This document shows positions 37,975 through 45,714 of a DNA stretch of 64,000 nt, one piece after another. The DNA lies in the NCBI GenBank assembly GCA_016714765.1, contig JADKCF010000002.1, positions 1 through 64,000 of the forward strand. Reading direction: 5' to 3'. Both the position numbers and the translations under genes were made by a program. The DNA comes from Saprospiraceae bacterium (GTDB taxonomy: Bacteria > Bacteroidota > Bacteroidia > Chitinophagales > Saprospiraceae). The notes beneath the pieces are model-generated. The model was not told the DNA's origin and did not search any database. It saw nothing but the letters and a program-made list of their open reading frames with translations. Positions within the stretch are counted from its first letter, which is position 1. Every line of letters starts with the position of its first letter.

Positions 37975-40809
37975 ATGGAAAACGTGATTATGGCTCCGGA
38001 AACTTTCAATATCGAGGCAGATAACAAAGCAGCGCTGCGGAAATTCATTCACATCAAAGGTGCCCGATCGAATAATCTGAAAGACATAGAACTTTTTATA
38101 CCCAAAAATAAATTAGTTGTTGTCACTGGCGTTTCAGGTTCAGGAAAATCATCTCTGATCATAGATACACTTTATGCGGAAGGACAAAGAAGATATGTAG
38201 AGAGTTTGTCGTCATATGCCAGACAGTTTCTGGACCGTATGAAAAAGCCCGAGGTAGACTATATCAAGGGAATTTGCCCGGCTATCGCTATAGAGCAAAA
38301 AGTGAGTACTTCCAATGCCCGATCCACCGTCGGCTCACTGACTGAAATTTACGACTATATGCGGTTGTTATATGCCAGAATAGGAAAGACTATCTCTCCA
38401 GTATCTGGGGAACAGGTAAAAAAGCATGAGGTGAGCGATGTTGTGAGTTATATCTTTTCACTACCCGAAGGTACCAAAGTACTATTGCTCATACCCTTTC
38501 AAAAGCGACATGACAGATCAGTAGGTCAGGAGTTGGATTTACTCATGCAAAAAGGTTATAGCAGGGTGATTTTTGATGGAGTTACGACAGAAATAGAAGC
38601 CCTTCTCGAAAATGAAGTAATAGACAAAACTGAATCAGTACTAAATACTAAAGCTAATATTAAAATTCTTATAGACAGGTTTGTCGTTAATAATGATGAT
38701 GATAACAAAAAAAGAGTAGCTGACTCGGTGTTAGTAGCTTTTTCGGAGTCGGAAGGTGAGTGCATTATATCTGTCTCAGGCAAAGATGATAAGGGCTTTA
38801 ACAATAGATTTGAACTTGACGGAATAGTGTTTTTAGAACCCTCTCATCAGATGTTTAACTACAATAATCCATATGGTGCTTGTCCAAAATGTGAGGGCTA
38901 TGGCAAAATGATCGGCATAGATCCGGACAAAGTTATACCTGATGAAAGTTTGTCGGTATATCAGGAGGCGGTAGCATGTTGGCGGGGCGAAAAAGGAAAA
39001 ATGTGGTTAACCCATTTAGTAGAACGTGCCGCTGACTTTGGGTTTCCAATACATAAACCTTACACCGATCTCAGTGACGATCAGAAAGAAGTATTGTGGA
39101 CAGGAAATGCATTTTTTGAAGGTATAGATGCATTTTTTAATGAGCTGGAAGAAGGGGCTTATAAAATTCAAAACAGAGTCATGCTGTCCAGATATCGGGG
39201 TAAAACGGTATGTAACGTGTGTAAAGGAGGCAGATTAAGGAAAGAAGCCACATACATCCAGATTGCGGGAAAAAACATAACACAGCTCATCAATATACCG
39301 ATAGACGAACTGAGCGGTTTTTTTGACAACCTGGACTTAAACCCTCATGATCGCACTATTGCAGACAGAATCCTCAAAGAAATCAGCAACAGATTGCGTA
39401 CGATGACCGACATTGGTTTGGGTTATTTGACCATAGATAGACTGGCAAGTACATTAAGTGGAGGAGAAACACAACGTATCAATCTAACTCGAACATTAGG
39501 AAGTAATTTGACAAATTCTCTGTATATTTTGGACGAGCCCAGTGTAGGACTTCACCCTAAGGATACTGAAAAACTAGTAGCCGTACTCAAAAGGCTGCGG
39601 GATCTGGGTAATACTGTAGTGGTAATAGAACATGAAGAAGCCGTTATTCGCAATGCAGATTATATAATAGATATAGGTCCTGAAGCGGGTATTCATGGAG
39701 GTCATTTGGTTTATGCCGGACCTTACGACACCTTTATAAAAGGTATAGAGGGAAACCTTACTTCTGAATATCTAACAGGTGTAAGAAAAATATTTTATCC
39801 GGACCAAAAAAGAAAGATTCAACACAATATTAAACTCAAAGGCGCCAGACAGCATAATTTAAAAAACATTGATGTGACTATTCCTTTGCAGGCATTGTCC
39901 GTGGTGACTGGTGTATCTGGTTCCGGCAAAACTACTCTTGTAAAAAGTATTTTGTATCCTGCTCTAAAACTTATGATCAATGACCCGGTAGCCATTGCGC
40001 CTGGCAAACATGATAATATCAGTGGAGATATCAGGAATGTCAAAATGGTAGAAATGGTCAGTCAAAGTCCGATAGGAAAGTCTTCCAGGTCTAATCCTGT
40101 CACCTATGTCAAAGCTTATGACGATATACGTAAGTTATACTCGGACCAGCAATTATCAAAAATAAAAGGATTTGAACCCAAACATTTTTCATTTAATGTA
40201 GAAGGAGGTAGATGTGAGACCTGTAAAGGAGAAGGATACCTGACCGTAGAAATGCAGTTTCTGGCGGACGTAACATTGCTTTGTGACGAATGTGCAGGCA
40301 AAAGATTTAAAAAAGAAGTGCTGGAAGTGTGCTATCAAGACAAAAACATTTTCGAGATTCTGGACATGACTATAGAAGAATCGCTAACGTTTTTTAGTAA
40401 TAAAAAAAATATACTTACAAAACTTCAACCATTATATGATGTCGGTCTGGGATATATAAAACTTGGTCAATCCTCTAGTACTTTATCTGGTGGGGAGGCA
40501 CAGCGAGTAAAGCTTGCCAGTTTTTTAACCAAAGAATTCACTTCCAAAAATATATTTTTTATATTTGACGAACCCACAACAGGGCTTCATTTTCACGATA
40601 TCAATAAGCTGATGGATGCTTTTAACGCACTAGTAGAAAACGGGCATACTGTACTGATTGTGGAGCATAACATGGAAGTCATAAGGGCAGCTGACTGGGT
40701 TATCGACTTAGGTCCTACTGGTGGAAAAGAGGGTGGACACCTCTTGTTCGAAGGGCGCCCAGAAGAACTTAAAGGAATTAAAAATTCTTTTACAGGGCAG
40801 TTTATATAG
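37975..40809 (+). CDS. uvrA: excinuclease ABC subunit A
   Basis: DNA damage sensor of nucleotide excision repair, 944 residues. Two ABC ATPase halves: Walker A GVSGSGKSS (52-60) and GVSGSGKTT in the second half, signatures LSGGETQRINL and LSGGEAQRVKL, and zinc fingers seen as CPKCEGYG with CNVCKGGR, and CETCKGEG with CDECAGKR. The domain order and length are standard. Upstream about 240 bases without a gene hold its promoter. Confidence 0.97.
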   Translation: MENVIMAPETFNIEADNKAALRKFIHIKGARSNNLKDIELFIPKNKLVVVTGVSGSGKSSLIIDTLYAEGQRRYVESLSSYARQFLDRMKKPEVDYIKGICPAIAIEQKVSTSNARSTVGSLTEIYDYMRLLYARIGKTISPVSGEQVKKHEVSDVVSYIFSLPEGTKVLLLIPFQKRHDRSVGQELDLLMQKGYSRVIFDGVTTEIEALLENEVIDKTESVLNTKANIKILIDRFVVNNDDDNKKRVADSVLVAFSESEGECIISVSGKDDKGFNNRFELDGIVFLEPSHQMFNYNNPYGACPKCEGYGKMIGIDPDKVIPDESLSVYQEAVACWRGEKGKMWLTHLVERAADFGFPIHKPYTDLSDDQKEVLWTGNAFFEGIDAFFNELEEGAYKIQNRVMLSRYRGKTVCNVCKGGRLRKEATYIQIAGKNITQLINIPIDELSGFFDNLDLNPHDRTIADRILKEISNRLRTMTDIGLGYLTIDRLASTLSGGETQRINLTRTLGSNLTNSLYILDEPSVGLHPKDTEKLVAVLKRLRDLGNTVVVIEHEEAVIRNADYIIDIGPEAGIHGGHLVYAGPYDTFIKGIEGNLTSEYLTGVRKIFYPDQKRKIQHNIKLKGARQHNLKNIDVTIPLQALSVVTGVSGSGKTTLVKSILYPALKLMINDPVAIAPGKHDNISGDIRNVKMVEMVSQSPIGKSSRSNPVTYVKAYDDIRKLYSDQQLSKIKGFEPKHFSFNVEGGRCETCKGEGYLTVEMQFLADVTLLCDECAGKRFKKEVLEVCYQDKNIFEILDMTIEESLTFFSNKKNILTKLQPLYDVGLGYIKLGQSSSTLSGGEAQRVKLASFLTKEFTSKNIFFIFDEPTTGLHFHDINKLMDAFNALVENGHTVLIVEHNMEVIRAADWVIDLGPTGGKEGGHLLFEGRPEELKGIKNSFTGQFI

Positions 40810-40878
40810 AGATAAAACGTGGCATATTATTTGACATGTTTAGCTTAATTGTTGACATGTTAATTTTAGTTTTTCATC

Positions 40879-41769
40879 ATGAAAATTGTATCTGCTTATT
40901 TATTCTCATTAATGGGATTTCTTATATTGATGTCGTATTCAAAAAAAGGAAATATACAAAACAAAAAATCACAGGAAATAACTGTGTTAAGTAACAAAAC
41001 TCACGACCATACTGTACAATCTACAAAATTAAACAATTACCCCCAAGCCAGTGGTGATGCTAATTATGGTGTAAAAAAGAATACTTCTGATCACAGTGTA
41101 TTATTGACTAAACAGTTATCCGCCCATAATAATAAGGTCAGCAAGCATATAAAAAAAACTAAAACTATACATAGTGTTGATCGTCGGTTATCTTACTCTA
41201 CAGATAATTTGGTAGTAAACGAAACAATTAAAGACATCGAAAATATATCGGTTCCAAGCAATGAACCTATAGAATTACTGGATTCTGTATCCATTTCTGT
41301 TCTAACTTATACTGAACCTTTACAGTTTCAGCCTGATAGTTTAGTTAACAACAATAACAGTGGGGATGACCAAAATCAAATATCTACCATCAGTCTTACC
41401 GGTGAAGATAGTATTGACACTATAGGTGCCATATTGGGCCATTATTCAACTACTCCCGACAATATAGAATACAGCTACCCTGAAAAAAATAATAATGATA
41501 GTATTCAGCTTGTCATAGACAACCAAACAGAAATTCTTCTTTTTGAAAAGGCTTATCAGTATAATTTAGATGGACTGCACGATAAAGCAATAGAGGTATA
41601 TGAAAGGATACTGGCAGATAAACCCAATCATGGACTCGCACTATACAACCTTGGTTTATCAAAATATGAATTGAATGATATCAGAAAAGCTTGCATATAC
41701 ATTGACAGAAGTCTGAAGCTAGGTATCAATGAGGCAAGAGATTTTGTCCGAGACCACTGTAGATGGTAA
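40879..41769 (+). CDS. TPR-containing protein, probably membrane-anchored
   Basis: A 296-residue protein with an N-terminal hydrophobic segment (about 1-20), a long low-complexity Ser/Asn/Thr-rich middle (about 20-215) and one to two TPR units at the C-terminus (about 220-290; LHDKAIEVYERILADKPNHGLALYNLG). Probably an envelope protein with the TPR part for partner binding. I do not recognise a family for the middle part. It follows uvrA by 69 bases and may share its transcript. Confidence 0.7.
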   Translation: MKIVSAYLFSLMGFLILMSYSKKGNIQNKKSQEITVLSNKTHDHTVQSTKLNNYPQASGDANYGVKKNTSDHSVLLTKQLSAHNNKVSKHIKKTKTIHSVDRRLSYSTDNLVVNETIKDIENISVPSNEPIELLDSVSISVLTYTEPLQFQPDSLVNNNNSGDDQNQISTISLTGEDSIDTIGAILGHYSTTPDNIEYSYPEKNNNDSIQLVIDNQTEILLFEKAYQYNLDGLHDKAIEVYERILADKPNHGLALYNLGLSKYELNDIRKACIYIDRSLKLGINEARDFVRDHCRW

Positions 41770-41807
41770 GCAATTACTTCTTGAATTTTCAAAGAATATT
41801 TGACCAA

Positions 41808-41823
41808 TGTTTCACGTGAAACA
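41808..41823. promoter_or_regulatory. parS site 1 (ParB binding)
   Basis: TGTTTCACGTGAAACA is a perfect 16-bp palindrome identical to the widespread bacterial parS consensus that ParB binds for chromosome segregation. It lies in a gene-free stretch. A second identical site is 202 bases away. Confidence 0.92.
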
Positions 41824-41913
41824 ATATTAAGATCTACAACATTATAAATACCAAATCCTTATAAATCTGTTTAAGTGGCTACAAAAAAAAATCTAAGTAT
41901 TAAAAAAATGTAT

Positions 41914-41978
41914 TATCTTTGCGTTGATAAATAAATTAGCAAAAAAGGTCAGTGAGCAATTGCTGGCCTTTTTTTTTG
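41914..41978 (+). ncRNA. possible very short transcript: promoter element plus terminator
   Basis: TATCTTTG (41914-41921) is a good -7 element. Only about 20 bases after it begins a strong terminator: AAAAAAGGTCAG (41941-41952) pairs with CTGGCCTTTTTT (41963-41974) and runs into more T. Any transcript would be about 50-60 bases. No reading frame fits in it. It sits between the two parS sites. It may be a small RNA, or a terminator that shields parS from readthrough. Confidence 0.4.
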
Positions 41979-42009
41979 GCTTTTGTTGTCTACATCTACA
42001 ACCTTTCAA

Positions 42010-42025
42010 TGTTTCACGTGAAACA
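42010..42025. promoter_or_regulatory. parS site 2 (ParB binding)
   Basis: A second exact TGTTTCACGTGAAACA. Two perfect copies of a 16-base palindrome 202 bases apart are far from chance and mark a ParB loading centre, normally close to the chromosome origin. Confidence 0.92.
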
Positions 42026-42379
42026 CTGCTTGCTGTAAATCATCACATAAATATTTTATTAACGAAAGCAGTCATGAAGTTTATCAGCCGTCTTGCTAAC
42101 CAAATTGGCATAGAGCCCGAAATAAAAAAATAAGCTGATACGCTACAGTCGCTTACTCCTTTTGTTATAAAACTAATTTAATGATTGCTTTTTATGAGGA
42201 ATTTTTAACTAAATACTTAATAATTCCGCACAGAAAAATTTACAACTATTAGGTTTGATATTTACTAATAATAAAACAACTTCACTTGTACAACTGAAAG
42301 TAGATTTTCAGGGAGAAAAACTTACAATGAAGGTAGGAAACTTTATGAAAGATTTTTAAAAGATAATTGCAAGCTTATT
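42026..42379. other. gene-free stretch after parS
   Basis: No credible gene. One plus-strand frame (42213-42359) is open for 48 codons without a start codon and could be an old gene fragment. Nothing else was recognised. Confidence 0.4.
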
Positions 42380-43189
42380 TTACATTAGAGTATATACCAT
42401 TCTTTTAGTTTCAGCAAAACTATTGTTTTCAACTCTTGTCAGAAAATTTTCAAGAGCTAAGTTAAAGAGCTCAGGTTTTTCCATCATGGGAGCATGACCA
42501 CATTTATCTATTTTTACCAACTCAGAATTTGGCAATAACTCGTGAAATTTTTCACCTACCCAAATTGGTGTGACACTATCCTGTATACCCCAAATCAATA
42601 ATGCCGGAACCTTAATATCTTTTAATTGGTCTTCCAGATTATGCCTGACTGCAGATTTAGCTAGTGCAACAACACACATAGCTTTCTTGAGATCATTGAC
42701 TATAGAATAAACATCGTCTACTAATTCCTTGCTGGCCATAGAAGGATCATAAAAGACACTCTCTGCTTTTTGTTTAATATACTCATAATTGCCCCTTTTC
42801 GGAAAAGTAGATCCCATAGCACTTTCGAACAAACCGCTACTTCCGGTCAAAATCATACTTTTAACCTTGTCAGGATTTTTTAATGTATAGAGCTGAGCAA
42901 TATGTCCGCCTAAAGAATTACCCAGGATATGTACTTTATCAAAACCTTTATAATTAACAAATTCCTCTACATACTCCACTAGCTTTAAGACAGAGAGACT
43001 CCTAAATGAGATTTCGAATATTGGCAATACTGGAAGTACCACATTATGTGTCTTGGAAAAATAATGAATGATCCCCTCAAAATTAGATAAGGCACCTAGT
43101 AATCCATGTAACAATATAATAGGTGTACCATCTCCACCACTCTCTATATACTTAAAGCTACCCTCTTCCTTTATTTTTAAATCCTGCAT
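42380..43189 (-). CDS. alpha/beta hydrolase
   Basis: A 269-residue alpha/beta-hydrolase fold enzyme. The oxyanion HGLLG, the nucleophile elbow GNSLGGH (Ser), the acid in WGIQDSVTP and the histidine in KCGHAPMME form the triad. It resembles C-C hydrolases and esterases (MhpC/BioH type), but the substrate cannot be read from the sequence. Cytoplasmic. It lies downstream of the heme A synthase gene in the same direction. Confidence 0.85.
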   Translation of the reverse strand: MQDLKIKEEGSFKYIESGGDGTPIILLHGLLGALSNFEGIIHYFSKTHNVVLPVLPIFEISFRSLSVLKLVEYVEEFVNYKGFDKVHILGNSLGGHIAQLYTLKNPDKVKSMILTGSSGLFESAMGSTFPKRGNYEYIKQKAESVFYDPSMASKELVDDVYSIVNDLKKAMCVVALAKSAVRHNLEDQLKDIKVPALLIWGIQDSVTPIWVGEKFHELLPNSELVKIDKCGHAPMMEKPELFNLALENFLTRVENNSFAETKRMVYTLM

Positions 43190-43248
43190 TATTTATCCTT
43201 CTATATGAGTAATATTCATTAAAATGGTGGCAATATAGCAATAATTTA

Positions 43249-44310
43249 TTATTTTCTTGAGCTGAATATAAAAAATAAAAAAATGACAGAAGTCAATAAT
43301 AATAGTGCGAAAGCCTGATGCATTACCCCCCATAAAACAGGTATTGCACCTATACTGGTAATAACAGTCACTATTCCAAGCAAAACCTGTAAACTAAGGA
43401 TTATAGCCATCACAATGGCAGTGTTTGAAAACAATCTGCTCTCTATTCCATTTGCAGATCTAAATAACTTATAACTAAATATTATGCCTACAATAAACAA
43501 AATATAAGCTATATTACGATGAAGAAAATGTATCAGAGTTGGCACAAAAGGATTACTATCGTATTTATTAAAATTATCTACATTCCATTGTGAAAGATCG
43601 AAAATAATACCAGGCAAATACGAACCACTCATATCAGGCCATGTAGGATGAATTACTGCTGCTTTCATCCCGGACATGACTCCACCCAAAAATAATTGAA
43701 CAACCAGCAGTACCGTAAATACTATAAGATTTCTTTTCAATATATTGTGATTTGAAGGCAAGACCCTTAGTTGTATATCAGCAGCAAATAAATATGCCCA
43801 AAACAATGCACCATAGACTGCAAAAGCAATCAGCAGGTGCAGGGACAACTTATATGCATTAACCCAAGGTCTCTGAACCAATCCACTGGCAACCATTATC
43901 CAACCGAATGTAGCTGCAATAATAGCCAACAATACTACAAGAGCAAGCTTTTTTATCAGCCGTTTATCTATCCAGCCGTTTAAGTAAAAAACTATAAAAG
44001 GTATCAGAAAAACAAAACCCATCACTCTAGCCCAAAACCTGTGTATAAACTCCCAGAAATAAATAAATTTGAAGTCAGACATAGACATACCTTCATTTAT
44101 TTCGGCATATTGAGGGGTGTCTTTGTAAAGATCAAATTCACGTTCCCATGCCGCTTCAGTCAATGGTGGTACGGTGCCTGATACCACCTCCCACTTTGTA
44201 ATAGACAGACCAGATTCTGTAAGTCTGGTAATACCACCTACTATAACCTGAATAAAAACCATAAATAGACCAAGTAGTAACCAGTAAATGACAATGTTTC
44301 TGTATTTCAT
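43249..44310 (-). CDS. ctaA: heme A synthase (COX15/CtaA)
   Basis: Oxidises the C8 methyl of heme O to give heme A for cytochrome oxidase. It has 353 residues and eight predicted membrane helices. The heme-ligand histidines are visible as EFIHRFW, LSLHLLIA, LIHFLHRN and GVMHQAFA. TRLTESGLSITKWEVVSGTVPP and the loop after the first helix mark the COX15 type rather than the Bacillus type. The upstream region is the origin-like interval. Confidence 0.94.
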   Translation of the reverse strand: MKYRNIVIYWLLLGLFMVFIQVIVGGITRLTESGLSITKWEVVSGTVPPLTEAAWEREFDLYKDTPQYAEINEGMSMSDFKFIYFWEFIHRFWARVMGFVFLIPFIVFYLNGWIDKRLIKKLALVVLLAIIAATFGWIMVASGLVQRPWVNAYKLSLHLLIAFAVYGALFWAYLFAADIQLRVLPSNHNILKRNLIVFTVLLVVQLFLGGVMSGMKAAVIHPTWPDMSGSYLPGIIFDLSQWNVDNFNKYDSNPFVPTLIHFLHRNIAYILFIVGIIFSYKLFRSANGIESRLFSNTAIVMAIILSLQVLLGIVTVITSIGAIPVLWGVMHQAFALLLLTSVIFLFFIFSSRK

Positions 44311-44558
44311 GTTATTTCTATTTGTTTAATGACCACTCTCCATCTTTGATAAACTAACCCTTTCAAACATTTAGACAAACAAAGTTAATTAATTTCGTTT
44401 GTGAGTTCTAAGTTGCAAAAGTAAGCATCTTAACACTCAAAATTAAATTTTGATTTTTTCAACATCTCTTTTAACTATTAATAATATACTTTTTTTATAA
44501 AAAAGAAATACTATTAATATTAGCTCTGTGGATATGTTTATAAAGTACTGTCAAATTA

Positions 44559-44567
44559 TTATTCACA
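44559..44567 (+). promoter_or_regulatory. DnaA box
   Basis: TTATTCACA, an exact match to TTATNCACA, within the AT-rich interval. Confidence 0.55.
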
Positions 44568-44659
44568 TTGTTTTGCACATTTTATACATATGTTGACTGT
44601 ATTATACAATTGATAAACAGTATGTTAACATTTTAACATTTTGAAAAATAAACATATTC

Positions 44660-44690
44660 ACACATCAAATGTCGATTTAAATTGATGTGT
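44660..44690. repeat. inverted repeat with flanking DnaA-like boxes
   Basis: ACACATCAA (44660-44668) and TTGATGTGT (44682-44690) are perfect 9-base arms around 13 bases. Each arm runs into a DnaA-like box (ATATTCACA outward on the left, TGTGTATAT on the right), so the boxes face each other symmetrically. Confidence 0.6.
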
Positions 44691-44810
44691 ATATACTTTT
44701 AATAGAGCATTGACAAACTGTACAAAATGTTTATATTTAAATATTTTATATATGTATTTATGTAAATTGTCCTATAAATACTATTTTTACATAAATTTTG
44801 ACAAAATGAG

Positions 44811-44819
44811 TGTGGATAA
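44811..44819 (-). promoter_or_regulatory. DnaA box
   Basis: TGTGGATAA, the reverse complement of the strongest E. coli box TTATCCACA. Confidence 0.6.
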
Positions 44820-44889
44820 GTCATAACATAAATATTTTAACAACAAGTAGAATAAATATATTAATTTTAAATAATGTTTATAACTTTAT

Positions 44890-45342
44890 ATGAGGATAGT
44901 AATACAAAGGGTTTCTTCTGCTGATGTCTCTATAGATGGCGTAGTTTATGCTTTTATAGGTGTGGGCATCCTTATATTGCTTGGTATTGGTACGGATGAT
45001 GACATAGAAGATGTAGATTGGTTGGTAAATAAGTTGAATTCTTTAAGAATATTTAATGATTCGGAAGGCAAAATGAATCTATCTATTCACGATGTAAAAG
45101 GACAGTTTTTGGTAATTAGTCAGTTTACATTACTAGCAAGTACTAAAAAAGGAAATAGACCTTCTTATATTAAAGCTGCAAGACCTGAACAAGCTATACC
45201 ATTATATGAATATTTCATAGATACGTTAGCAAATACCTCAGATACAGAAGTAAAAACCGGTATATTCGGGGCTGACATGAAAGTAAGTTTACTTAATGAT
45301 GGACCAGTCACCATCATCATCGATTCAAAACAAAAAGAATAA
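44890..45342 (+). CDS. dtd: D-aminoacyl-tRNA deacylase
   Basis: Removes D-amino acids (and glycine from tRNA-Ala) mischarged on tRNA. The length of 150 residues is standard. The SQFTLLA motif (77-83) and the Gly-cisPro motif GPVT (138-141) form the active site across the dimer. The stop overlaps the start of the next gene by one base (TAATG), so the two are one operon. Confidence 0.95.
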   Translation: MRIVIQRVSSADVSIDGVVYAFIGVGILILLGIGTDDDIEDVDWLVNKLNSLRIFNDSEGKMNLSIHDVKGQFLVISQFTLLASTKKGNRPSYIKAARPEQAIPLYEYFIDTLANTSDTEVKTGIFGADMKVSLLNDGPVTIIIDSKQKE

Positions 45343-45679
45343 TGGAAATAAAAGAGTATCAGTCATCTGTAGATGCATGGATAAAAACAGTGGGGGTAAG
45401 ATATTTTTCAGAACTTACTAATATGGCCATTCTGACAGAAGAAGTAGGCGAAGTCGCCAGATTAATATCACGCATGTATGGTGATCAGTCTTTTAAGGCA
45501 CCCCTCACTCCCGAAGAGCAAAAGGAAAAACTTGCGGATGAACTTGCGGACGTAATATGGGTTACTACTTGTCTTGCTAACCAAACCGGTATTGACCTGC
45601 AGTCAGCAATAGATAAAAACATGGTAAAAAAACTATCAGAGATCCTGAAAGACATAAAAAAAATGAAAAGCTACAATAA
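45342..45679 (+). CDS. MazG-like nucleotide pyrophosphohydrolase, frameshifted at its C-terminus
   Basis: House-cleaning NTP pyrophosphohydrolase with the metal-binding EEVGE and DELADV motifs. As read, the frame runs to 45692 and ends KKLSEILKDIKKMKSY. If the A7 run at 45626-45632 had one more base, the tail would read KKTIRDPERHKKNEKLQ with a stop at 45679, which matches the usual family C-terminus (K-x-R-D-x-E-R-H). The true gene therefore very likely ends at 45679 and the given frame is a sequencing slip. Co-transcribed with dtd. Confidence 0.82.
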
Positions 45680-45714
45680 GCCTTTTATTTAATATATAAA
45701 CATTAACAAAAAAT

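Larger units (their letters stand above)
44311..44889. other. candidate chromosome replication origin (oriC)
   Basis: A 579-base gene-free interval, very AT-rich, between divergent genes. DnaA-box matches to TTATNCACA: TTATTCACA at 44559-44567 (exact, plus strand) and TGTGGATAA at 44811-44819 (exact, minus strand). One-mismatch boxes are at 44527-44535, 44654-44662 and 44686-44694. Long A/T tracts at about 44700-44800 could be the unwinding element. Two perfect parS sites lie 2.0-2.8 kb away and mnmE about 7 kb away, as is common near origins. dnaA itself is not in the window. Confidence 0.6.

Noticed and set aside
41924..42133. A 69-codon plus-strand reading frame
   Set aside because: It runs through a terminator hairpin and a parS site, has no protein-like composition and no conserved motif.
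42213..42359. A start-less plus-strand frame of 48 codons that looks mildly coding
   Set aside because: No start codon and no recognised family; mentioned only as a possible fossil.
44686..44694. TGTGTATAT as a further DnaA box
   Set aside because: One mismatch in very AT-rich DNA; kept only as part of the inverted repeat, not as a separate site.
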